Assembly: GCA_003427395.1 (NCBI GenBank)
Contig: BFEA01000372.1
Coordinates: 1,266,699-1,289,584 of the forward strand
Direction of reading: 5' to 3'
DNA length: 22,886 nucleotides
Origin: Chara braunii
Taxonomy: Eukaryota > Streptophyta > Charophyceae > Charales > Characeae
The translations under genes were made by a program, and so were the position numbers. The first letter of the stretch is position 1; each line of letters opens with the position of its first letter. Below the pieces are notes generated by a model that was not told where the DNA came from, did no database searches, and was given only the letters and a program-made list of their open reading frames with translations. This document shows positions 7,577 to 16,045 of the stretch, piece by piece.

Positions 7577-8134
7577 TGTCATCATCAGTTTATTTTTTTC
7601 GATCTCCCGATTTACTTGGGACTTGTATTTTTTTAGTTTGCCTGCCTTCATGTGCTTGTGTGCTTGTCTCGGGTTCTTGCATGTTGTCTGCCCTCCCGCC
7701 TCCCCCGTGCCCTCCAGCCTATGCCTTGATGTCCTTTTGCTTGCTTTCCTCTGATGTTTTTCTTGTCTGCCTGGTCTTGGTATCCTTTTGGGACTTTGCT
7801 TACTGGTATGCTTGCACGTTGTCTGCCCTCCCGTCTCCCCCGTGCCCTTCAGCCGTTGTATCTTTAGTATCTATGTTGTGGGCACTCATCGTCTTTTGCT
7901 TGTGAGTGCACTTGACTGCGAAGCGGTGGAACGCATCTTAAGGAGGTCATGTTGAGTCTAGTCCCTTGGGAAAAACATGTCTTGGTGTGAAGTTGACAAC
8001 TGGAGTTTATGAAGAGGGTGAGTACGGCTGGAGGAAACATATTGGGAACTTTACCCTGACCAGTGATGATGGATTGGAGTGCGTACTTGTTACGTGCTGA
8101 AGCGCCCACAATATGTGTTCACACACATAATCAA

Positions 8135-8135
<1 letters not shown>
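7577..8135. other. Gene-free repeat DNA downstream of the hammerhead
   Basis: A T-run at 7590-7597 follows the ribozyme. A 42-bp unit containing GTTGTCTGCCCTCCCG is present twice (7678-7719 and 7813-7854, three transition differences, period 135). The segment 7905-8005 (landmarks GCACTT, AAGCGGTGGAA, GGGAAAAACATG, GAAGTTGACAACTGG) aligns with 9768-9872 in the same order, so it belongs to the same repeat family. No gene seen. Confidence 0.5.

Positions 8136-8166
<31 letters not shown>
8136..8166. repeat. (CA)n microsatellite
   Basis: About 31 bp of uninterrupted CA dinucleotide. Confidence 0.96.
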
Positions 8167-8170
<4 letters not shown>

Positions 8171-8843
8171 TTGTTTCAGCGGCAAATATTTAGAAATTTG
8201 TGAAACCCGTCATACACGTCTCCCCTGCTCTTTGCATGTCATACTCTATCATGCCCTCCACATATCTCTTTCCTTCTAGTTGCCCCTACCTCCCCTGCCC
8301 CATACTCCTATAGAACTCCGCCTTCTATCCCTTACCCTCCACCCTCCCCTCCACTCCCTTTGTACTACGTACAAATACATACGAATGAGCATCATTAAGA
8401 GAATATACGATATGAAGATCGGAAATGAAATGAACGGAAGTATGAAGATGAAGGACGGACACAAAGACTGTATAAGCTGAAGATATGAAGTGAAATGAAC
8501 AGGAGTATGAAGCTCTGAAGAGATGCACGGGTGCATACCTTCCCTCTTACTCTGCCTCCGAAAATAACATGCAAGTGGGCCGTGAAGGCACACGGGGATG
8601 TGGGCAGTTGCCGCTCAACCCCAATCAAGGAGGGCAGCCTTGTGCGTAAGAGGCACGGTAAAAGGGGAGCTGCAAGAACAATGAAACGGGTACCCTAAGG
8701 ACAACAAAAAGATCGTCGAATTATAAAATTGCTTTAATATGTTCGACATCTCCAATGCTCTCGTTGTCTGCAATAGGACAAAGACTGCTTTGATTCTGAA
8801 TCTATTCACCTGGGTGGAATTGGGGCTGTTGTGGGGAAAATCT

Positions 8844-8849
<6 letters not shown>
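8167..8849. other. Gene-free stretch with a short imperfect duplication
   Basis: The unit GATATGAAG...TGAAATGAACRGRAGTATGAAG is present at 8409-8448 and, with a short internal deletion, at 8482-8512. Nothing else recognisable; the open frames here are short and low-complexity. Confidence 0.45.
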
Positions 8850-8908
<59 letters not shown>

Positions 8909-9021
8909 GCACCCACACCCACACACACACACGTACGCACGCGCGCACACATGCGCGCACGCACGCATACGCACGCACACACGCACGCACGCACCCACGC
9001 ACACACGCACGCACACACACA

Positions 9022-9053
<32 letters not shown>
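8850..9053. repeat. Long compound CA-rich microsatellite
   Basis: About 200 bp of (CA)n at both ends with an interrupted middle of CACG/CGCA variants and alternating purine-pyrimidine (CGCGCG-type) stretches, which could adopt Z-DNA. Thr-His or Cys-Val repeat frames across it are not genes. Confidence 0.95.
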
Positions 9054-9056
<3 letters not shown>

Positions 9057-9869
9057 AGATTGTCAATAACTTCCTCTCTTCCTCTCCGCCGAAGTATTAT
9101 CTTTATTTTGTCTACTTTTGTGCACGCTTTGGCCTTTTCCTGTGTTATCTTCAGTGTCTTACGCACAACAGTTTTAAGATGTGCCCGACAGGTTGGCTGT
9201 TATGTTTGGGATGCCTCTGCATCTATGTTCGTTGGTGATGACAGCATTTGTTAAAGTGAATCCTTCACTCTGGCGGTGGTGTGAATTACATTTTCTACAG
9301 TACAACTTGCGGTGTCGGTAGGTGATGATCTCATTTGGTGGACTGCCTTGTAGATGTTGCCATGTTGTCTGGCTGCCGATCCGCCTCCTCGTGTTGTTGT
9401 GCTGCTTGCCCACATACCTGGTGTTCCTGCCTTTTTGTCCACTTGCCTTACTGGTGCCTTCTTTTACCTTGTGCATCTGCTTGCCTTGTGGTACCATGTT
9501 GCTTCCCCACATGGCTTATCTGCTCACTTGCTCGGTTGCCTTGCTGCTTGCGTGGCTGCACGCCCGCCTGCTTTCTGGATCGTGTGGCTGGTTACTACCT
9601 CACTTGCTGCTTCGTTGTTTGCCTCCGTGCCTGCTCGCCTGCCCTCTGATTTACTGCTGCCTCCTTTGCCTCACTGCTTGTGTTGTCAGCTTCCTGGCAG
9701 TCTACTCGCAGAAGGGATTGAAGTAGACTACGACTCAAGTATTCATGTTGAGGACACGTGGGTCTTATACCCAAGATTGCACTGGGCTGGAAAGCACTGG
9801 AATGGATATCTGGAAGCTTGTGTCATATCTTTGCCTTGAGAAAAACATCGTCTGAAGCTTGACCACTGA

Positions 9870-9872
<3 letters not shown>
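9054..9872. other. Second copy of the A-poor TGCCTTG-rich repeat
   Basis: From about 9330 to 9700 the plus strand is again A-poor and full of TTGCCTTG, TGCTTGC and GCCTGC words. Its tail at about 9768-9872 aligns with 7905-8005. No hammerhead motif is found in this copy. The 161-codon frame at 9354-9839 is hydrophobic and Cys/Leu-rich because of composition, with no domain. Confidence 0.45.

Positions 9873-9944
<72 letters not shown>
9873..9944. repeat. (TC)n microsatellite
   Basis: About 72 bp of uninterrupted TC dinucleotide, directly abutting the end of the A-poor repeat copy. Confidence 0.97.
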
Positions 9945-9946
<2 letters not shown>

Positions 9947-11009
9947 CCTGTTCCGGACGCTTCGTCATTTCAAGAGCGGAGGGTCGGAAAAAAGTAAGAT
10001 GCTAACGGTCTTGGGCACAATTCACAGAATGGTGATAAACACATGATAGGGTTGATTTAACCCAGGTGATGTGCTTGTTTCAAAAATAATTACAATGGCT
10101 TCAATACCCACCTGAAGTACTGTACAAGCGTATATGTACTACATGAGGGGATGTAATTCATAAAATGAATAAACAAATATATATATATATATATATATGG
10201 ACCACAATGGAGTAGACCCCATGTAACCGATATAACTGGGAATATCGCCCAGAAAACAGGTACCTACACAGTTATTGGGACTGCTACAGTCTTGAGGGAT
10301 TGAGAAGGCCGAGACTACCGGTCGATCTGAATTTCGGACCACTTGTGGGAATTGACGGGAATCGCAACGCACATTAAAAAATGTATAGAGCAGGGATTCA
10401 CGCCCAATACAGCTATAGGAGTACAAGTCGCGATCATCGGAATCTCCGCTGTCGATACTAATGACCAGTTGGAAAGATGTTGACGCACTGAATGAGACTG
10501 AAGCTCACAAGGTATTACATCTAAGCTAACGGAAGGATGGGCACGAAAAGACATGGGCGTGGCATTTCGACATGAATTTACCTCTTATTTCCGACAAAGA
10601 GAGGAATAGGAGTATACCTAACATTTGTGGTTAACTTTTCGAAAGCAAGAATATTGAGATGACATTGAATGTACCTGAGATCGTCGACAGAAGGAGTATT
10701 GTAGGTGATATTGAATGTACCTGAGATCGTCGGCAGAAGAGGACCTGAGTTCCTCAACGTATTGGGCGTGTTGGCAGTGTGATGATGATGACTAACGGAT
10801 TACATGCAAGGATCGGAACGTAGTGGAGGCTAGTGTGAGGATAGCAAGTGGGAATTTGCCGTAATGGAGAGTATTTAGGAATGAATGATGGCTGGAACGA
10901 TCTACTTGAGCATCAAGCGAGAAGGCTAGAAGTTTGATGCATGCCATGGACACTACACGTTCACTGTGATATGTAGTGCCTCACGTGGAGTGTTCGACTT
11001 AGCTCTTGC

Positions 11010-11010
<1 letters not shown>
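9945..11010. other. Gene-free stretch with (AT)n and a 34-bp duplication
   Basis: An (AT)n tract lies at about 10177-10198. A 34-bp unit (TGAYATTGAATGTACCTGAG plus ATCGTCGRCAGAAG) occurs at 10660-10693 and 10706-10739 (period 46, two mismatches). No gene or transposon protein is recognised. Confidence 0.5.
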
Positions 11011-11102
<92 letters not shown>

Positions 11103-11119
11103 GCACACACACACACACA
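11011..11119. repeat. Compound microsatellite (CT)n(CA)n(CG)n(CA)n
   Basis: CT repeats to about 11054, CA to about 11088, alternating CG to about 11104, then CA again. Alternating purine-pyrimidine throughout the second half. Confidence 0.96.
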
Positions 11120-12153
11120 AACAAAAACATAAACACATACAAGACACACTAAATACCATGGCTATGCCAGACCCGGACCCGGACCGGGACAGCTCATGTC
11201 CGGTCGGGTCCCGACACATCCGGACTTCCGGACATGCATGGTTCCAGATGGTCCGGACCGGTAAGCATGTCCGGAAATGTCGGAACCATTAAAAATGAAA
11301 AAATATGAAGAAAAAGTATGTTATGCAGAATAACAATGCAAACCACATTTGCCTCAGAGTCATGTTAGAATTCCTAACCAAACTTCAGTTAAAAGTCAAA
11401 AAGTGACAAAAACTATAAAAAACTTAAAACAAGTAATGAATTATTAATAATTTTTAAAATATGTATGTCCAATAAATTACTATCCTGATGCCCGTCAAGT
11501 AGGGGAAGCAAGGAGCACGTCTATCGGATGACTTTGCATCGTACCCACTGGCGGTTCTCTTCCAAGTTCACTGTCTTTTCAATAGAGGTTTTGTGTGAGC
11601 ATCATGAGCAGCCGCATGGCCTCCTTCCTCCACCCATTCCTTGCTCCATAGCATAGGGTTTTGTCCTGTTCCTTCAGCTATGGGGACGATTTCTGACCCT
11701 CGAAGTTACCGTGGTAACAGGCATCCAGTCAGAAACCCTATTTGCCGCTGGACCCATGTCGCTAGCCCCCCTCGCCCGTCTGCAAGCCCCCAGGGCAGCG
11801 CCTTGTTGCTAACGCATCCCTAGCCCACCGCCCTAACAGTAGTTGATTTTCACAACGGACGGTCAAAAATAAAGAAACCTAGTAAGTGGGACCTCGCCCC
11901 TGGTTTGGGGACTTTTCGAATGGAATCTCGCACCCTAGGGTACATTCCAGCAGGTTGACCCACGAAGTCAACTGTGGTCAGACATTTGGGGCGTCACCGG
12001 GAGAATGTATATTCCTGTAGAACGTGGGAAGATGCACCCGTCATAGCTTTTGTCTTTTTCACACTTGATGAGTGGTCCGGCGAGTGTCCACTGACGTAAT
12101 ACGACAGATCATGTGAAATGCCCTCTGAACCCTGTGGTACAACAATCGCTCCT
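11120..12153. other. Gene-free stretch; TCCGGA-rich patch then AT-rich and ordinary sequence
   Basis: At 11167-11285 there is a dense patch of CCGG-centred words, with TCCGGA at 11219, 11227, 11252 and 11270 and CATGTCCGG twice. AT-rich DNA follows (11285-11470), then sequence with no recognisable features. No protein or RNA gene is supported. Confidence 0.45.
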
Positions 12154-12217
12154 AAAAGAAACAAGAAAAGAAACAAGAAAAGAAACAAGAAAAGAAACAA
12201 GAAAAGAAAAGAAAAAA
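12154..12217. repeat. 12-bp minisatellite (AAAAGAAACAAG)4
   Basis: Four exact tandem copies of AAAAGAAACAAG (12154-12201), then degenerate A/G-rich repeat to about 12217. A related word, CGTAATAC(G/C)ACAGATCA, flanks the tract on both sides (about 12094-12110 and 12240-12256), so the tract sits inside a small duplicated context. Confidence 0.93.
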
Positions 12218-12284
12218 TAAAAGTGCTCCAAGTACGTCCACGTAATACCACAGATCAAGGGAAGAGGACCTCGAAAGGTGCATC

Positions 12285-12334
12285 GACGACGGAGATTCTC
12301 TCCATTGCTGACGACGGAGATTCTCTCCAACGCT
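12285..12334. repeat. 25-bp tandem duplication
   Basis: GACGACGGAGATTCTCTCCA plus TTGCT (12285-12309) is followed immediately by the same unit ending ACGCT (12310-12334). Two differences. Confidence 0.95.
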
Positions 12335-12915
12335 GACGAGGCGTGGTTGATTCTGTTCTTGAACCTCTCGTTGCTTTTTCTTTGTTTTTTCCTGTTTTTG
12401 CTGTTAATCAATTGGTCGAAACTATCTTTTGTCTGTTTCTTTCTTTATTCTTCTCTCAACTTCTGTTTTTATTGCCTTTCACTACCTACTCCTAAGGCTA
12501 TCTAGAGGGGACCCCTGCAAGCGTAGTTTTTCCGCTCTCTGTGAAGGGGAGATTTCATGTTGCCCCTTGCCCCTAATGGTTAGGGTATAGGGTTGGGGCC
12601 GCCAGTGGGGGTCTGGCTAACACAAAGACCGAGACCTGCCAGTAGCTGCGCCTCCCTTTCTCATCGTCCCCCACCCCTCATCGAATAGCAGCAGAGGCTA
12701 TGACCAACACTCTGCCACACACCACACACAACCCACTCACGCTCACACTCACACCCGTGTTGGTCATAGATCCGGCTAATACCTATCGTTCTTGTTTTCG
12801 TTTTTTAACTTTTTTTTTTTCCTTCTGAGGGCAGACTCCCACTAGCACTCTCTTAAATGTACCTGAGTGGAATTGCGACCAGAACTGGATGCAGAGCTCA
12901 GTCGAAAAAGTCCTA
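12335..12915. other. Gene-free stretch with an inverted repeat
   Basis: Contains a perfect 13-bp inverted repeat: CTATGACCAACAC at 12698-12710 and its complement at 12757-12769, with a CA-rich 46-bp spacer. The words GCCAGTAGCTGCGCCTCCC near 12640 resemble GCCAGTCGCTGCACCTCCC near 15803, suggesting a shared dispersed repeat. No gene seen. Confidence 0.5.
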
Positions 12916-12976
12916 GTGTGAGTATGCCCTGAATTTCCTATGTTTTGCACATTTCGAGATCAGTGGAGCGAGGCCC
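12916..12976 (+). mobile_element. Solo end of the 15075-15626 inverted-repeat family
   Basis: GTGTGAGTATGCCCTGAAT, a TTTTGCAC-containing middle and a final GCGAGGCCC followed by TAT repeat, in order, the right terminal region of the element at 15075-15626. No matching left end is visible nearby, so this is a fragment or a strongly diverged copy. TATGCCCTGAATTT occurs at both 12923-12936 and 12977-12990. Confidence 0.6.
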
Positions 12977-12998
12977 TATGCCCTGAATTTACTCCTTC

Positions 12999-13749
12999 CA
13001 GGAGCGAGATCCCACTACTGATGTATGTGGATTAGTGTTTATGGTGTGTGACTGTCAGGCATTGTGGATTTGGCAGGAAATCAGCGGTAGCCTGTTTTTG
13101 TGAATTAAGCCTTGGGGGGGGGGGGGAATTAAGCCTGGGAAAAGGATGCTTTTTTTTGCTCTCCCATTGGTAGGTTTTTCTTTCGTTTTTGCTGTGGGGG
13201 TCCTGTGGCGGTCCCAAATGTGCGTGAAATTGAAACCATTTTTTTTGGTTCATGAAATCACGCACGTTCCATTCATGGCGAAGGCAAAGACGAAATTCAA
13301 TGGCTTCATCGCTGAAAATTGATTGTGGTTTGGGAGGGTTCGATCCCCTCACCCACAGCAAATGGTGTATGGAGTTACCCTTCCCCTCCTTTGCCAAAGA
13401 GAATTTCTGTCAGAGCAACCAAACAGTGTGCATTGCGGCCTATTTCAAGGAAGCCTCAGACTATTGTCAATGAATATGGTCCGTGTGGCCACTCACATGC
13501 AGTCGTCTTCACTGCCACAGCCATGGTCAGTGAATCATACCCTGACATCGGACACCCCGCCTGGAGCAGACACCATCTGTGAGAAGAGCACTTTCTTTTC
13601 TTCTTTAGCAGTTTTTTCTTCATTTGTTTGGTCACGAAATGGTTTTGTGCGTTTATTTTCCCTATTTCACACTGCCACCCACCTGTCCCCCACCCGTTCC
13701 ACACCCGTCACACTAATCCACATACATGGCTAGTGAAATCTCGCTCCAG
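12999..13749. mobile_element. Non-autonomous inverted-repeat element (745 bp) with CAG flanks
   Basis: The element proper is 13002-13746. Its left arm 13002-13038 (GAGCGAGAT...ATGTATGTGGATTAGTGT) matches the complement of its right arm 13710-13746 over 37 positions with five mismatches. The trinucleotide CAG lies immediately outside both ends (12999-13001 and 13747-13749), a plausible 3-bp target-site duplication. The interior has no transposase: it holds an 11-bp direct repeat (GAATTAAGCCT) on both sides of a G-run at about 13112-13125, and short open frames without domains. This is a MITE-like DNA transposon; its autonomous partner is unknown. Confidence 0.8.
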
Positions 13750-13928
13750 GTCTAGAAAGCCACCTTCTGGACCTCACTCCACAACTCACCTCGTGCACAA
13801 AAGACAACTTATGGCGGTACATTTCGATCTCATTTCGCACAGTTTGTGAGTGGTGAAGCGACTTCGACCGAGGCCCTTTTTGCACCTTTTTATATGGCAG
13901 GTGGGGCAGGCCTGTAAAACAGCCCTGG

Positions 13929-14041
13929 GGCCTGGTCCCACAAGCACGACTATTAAATTTAATTCCTGAATCTGGACGATGCAAAACACATCCAGATTCA
14001 GGACTTAGAAACCCATTCCTCTTCGGTCATGGGACCAGGCC
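13929..14041. repeat. Nested palindrome (snap-back structure)
   Basis: The outer arms GGCCTGGTCCCA (13929-13940) and TGGGACCAGGCC (14030-14041) are perfect complements. An inner pair, 13964-13976 and 13991-14003, gives 13 more complementary bases (TCCTGAATCTGGA) around a 14-nt loop. The 113-bp unit could fold into a long hairpin and may be a small fold-back transposon. A (CTT)n tract (14053-14078) follows. Confidence 0.85.
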
Positions 14042-14052
14042 TCTGGTTTAAC

Positions 14053-14078
14053 CTTCTTCTTCTTCTTCTTCTTCTTCT
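14053..14078. repeat. (CTT)n microsatellite
   Basis: About 26 bp of CTT repeats next to the nested palindrome. Confidence 0.95.
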
Positions 14079-14651
14079 CAAGTAAGCTATATTAGGCGCT
14101 GATCCCACAATACACAAAAAGAGAAAAAACACGAAAGTCCCTAAAAAGAAGGCAACGGGTCGGACGGGGCGGAAAAGCAAACTCGGACTCCACACGAACG
14201 CTATCCGTGGGTCTTTCCCAAGGACTGCGGCGGGATTTCTTGGCCTTCCACAGTGGCGGACATTCCTGTGGACCACCGTATGGCCTGGAATGTCCCACCG
14301 TATGGCCTGGCCTCCCCAAAGGGGTGACACGGCATCTGCCAACGGCCAGGAGAGAGTGGAACCTGACCCATTTTCACCAAGGGCGGACATTGAAAAGGCC
14401 GACTCATTTTCGTGGCAGCTTTTTCGGTAGGGGTAGGGGTCCTCGAGCTTTCCATTTTGTGTAGCACCGTTGGGCCGTCCATCACAGACTTCGCACCACA
14501 TGCACAAAAACGGAAAACGTACCCCTAACAAAGCGCCGCGCCCTCCGACATCGGAAAGTTGTGGGATCCACATTTCTCAACAAAATTCTCCAGTTTACCC
14601 ACTGTCGGATCAGAAGCTTATTCTCTCATCTTCTTGCTAGCACTCATCTAT
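14079..14651. other. Gene-free stretch with a short tandem repeat
   Basis: CCACCGTATGGCCTGG occurs at 14273-14288 and 14294-14309 (period 21). GATCCCACAA at 14101-14110 is inverted at 14559-14568, a weak hint of another inverted-repeat element. The minus-strand frame 13998-14573 has no domain and is not accepted as a gene. Confidence 0.45.
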
Positions 14652-15053
14652 GAGGCTCGCCACACAGGTCGTCGAAACTCAGAGAGTTTCAACAGCTGTC
14701 AGAAAAAATTTGAAAGTCGGCGGTCGACAGTTTACCCCACCTTCGCCACTCAGGCTGTCGAGGGGCAAGGTTTTTGGTCATGGCCAGACGGACTCCGCCT
14801 TTCGACAGGGCATGCGTGTCACGGAACAGTCCCTGACAATGCAAATTCGAACTCAATTCTCGAAAGTTCGGCTGGCCACTGTCGAATTTCTGTCACCTGC
14901 AGGGGGGAGGAAACGATTGCTGGAGGGCGGCTGTCGAAAGTACCATTCTGACACCTGTGGAAACTTTTTAAGCCGCAATTCTTCCAAAGTCTGTGTGGCG
15001 ATGCAAAATTGTCGAAAACCTGGTTTCCAACCGCCTGTGTGGCGAGCCTCTAT
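14649..15053. mobile_element. Non-autonomous inverted-repeat element (399 bp) with TAT flanks
   Basis: The element proper is 14652-15050. Its left end GAGGCTCGCCACACAGG (14652-14668) is the exact complement of its right end (15034-15050). TAT is found directly outside both ends (14649-14651 and 15051-15053), consistent with a 3-bp target-site duplication. The inside is studded with GTCGAA/TTCGAC words in both orientations (at least five, plus GTCGAC and GTCGAG variants), resembling subterminal transposase-binding repeats. No transposase is encoded. It lies 24 bp from the next element of similar design. Confidence 0.88.
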
Positions 15054-15071
15054 CTCATCCTGTTGCTGGTC

Positions 15072-15629
15072 TATGGGCCTCGCTGCATTACTCTCCACGT
15101 GCAAAATGAGACTGAGGGCCTACTCACACGATGCAAATATCACAAAAAATTGTGACATTTGCTACGGCTTTTGTGATATTGTGTTGGCTGCTGGTCACAC
15201 CTAACCGCCCGTGCCATATGGGACACCGCCGCAACTTTCTGTATGTCAGAATTTGCGTTATTGTGCAAGTCACACACGAAGAGGGATTGTCTTTTGTTTT
15301 TTTTTTTCCGACTTCTTTTTCCCGTGAACTCTTGGGAAAGCAAAAATGCATTTGTGCTTGCGAGCAAAAATGCATTTGTGCTCACCTCTTGAGGTGGACG
15401 CAAATTGCGTACCCCCCCGGCCAGGCAGGCTGGAGGATTTGCGTACCCATTTGCATCATTTGTGTACCTGCTCTCTCTGTGTGACACGGTACTATCACAG
15501 AATCTGCGATTTTTGTGAATTTTGTTACCAGTGTGAGTATGCCCTGAATCCACCGCTAGAACATGGAAAGATGCATCGCCATCTTTTTTGTCTTTTGCGC
15601 ATGTGGAGAGTAATGCAGCGAGGCCCTAT
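15072..15629. mobile_element. Non-autonomous inverted-repeat element (552 bp) with TAT flanks
   Basis: The element proper is 15075-15626. Its left arm GGGCCTCGCTGCATTACTCT and onward (15075-15101) matches the complement of its right arm (15600-15626) with one mismatch in 27. A second block (AGGGCCTACTCACAC at 15113-15127 versus GTGTGAGTATGCCCT at 15531-15545) continues the inverted symmetry inward after unequal spacing. TAT flanks both ends (15072-15074 and 15627-15629). The interior carries repeated GCAAAT/ATTTGC words, GCGTACCC twice, and AGCAAAAATGCATTTGTGCT twice (15339-15358 and 15363-15382). No transposase is encoded. Confidence 0.87.
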
Positions 15630-15964
15630 GTATACGGGGGAACACCAAGCAACCCGGATCTCTCCCCAGCCCACGGGGTAGGTTGGCAACTTGGCACAAC
15701 AGCAGTGGTGCGAGAGCAAGGCTGTATCAGTCCCTCATCACGGTGATAACGGTTGGGCAGGCCTTGCCGATGGGGGAAATCGGCGGTGCTACTGAGCCAT
15801 GGCCAGTCGCTGCACCTCCCCCTACCCCCCCCCACCAACTCCACATGGCTGTGTCTAATGGTCAAGATTGTCGCTGCATAGCAACCAACAACATCAGCCA
15901 AGGGCCTGCCAACGTTGGCTTGGGGGGCCAACGGGTTACCTAACACCAGGCTTGCCCAGGAGCG
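15630..15964. other. Gene-free stretch, possible body of an antisense tRNA-derived repeat
   Basis: No coding region is accepted. It would lie downstream of the minus-strand tRNA-like sequence at 15965-16030 and could be its SINE body. It shares a GCCAGTMGCTGCRCCTCCC stretch with about 12640. No A-tail is evident. Confidence 0.35.
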
Positions 15965-16030
15965 TACGTGATGCCAATGGGGATCGAACCCAATGCAACT
16001 TCTGTGCCTTACCAACTGAGCTAGGCCCTC
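15965..16030 (-). ncRNA. tRNA-like sequence (tRNA-derived SINE head or tRNA pseudogene)
   Basis: On the minus strand, TAGCTCAGTTGG (16012-16023) is a canonical Pol III A box and GGTTCGATCCC (15980-15990) a canonical B box. The interval of about 32 bp is shorter than in a functional tRNA, and no anticodon arm or paired acceptor stem can be drawn (5' GAGGGCC finds no partner). It is therefore better read as a tRNA-derived SINE promoter or a decayed tRNA than as a working tRNA. Confidence 0.6.
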
Positions 16031-16045
16031 AGGCCTCCTTTGAGC

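Noticed and set aside
7583-7590. CTGATGA on the minus strand just after the intact hammerhead
   Set aside because: No GAAA element or matching helices lie downstream on that strand, so it is a chance word.
1164-7600. Classical retrozyme with LTRs and a tRNA-Met primer-binding site
   Set aside because: I found no convincing LTR pair outside the ribozyme cores and no primer-binding site. Only the hammerhead pair is supported.
14101-14568. Further inverted-repeat element from GATCCCACAA and its complement
   Set aside because: Only about ten bases match, similarity stops at once on both sides, and no consistent flanking duplication is seen.
14650-15204. 184-codon frame and overlapping frames on both strands
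   Set aside because: It runs through a MITE-like element and out the other side, has no domain, and is matched by similar frames in other registers.
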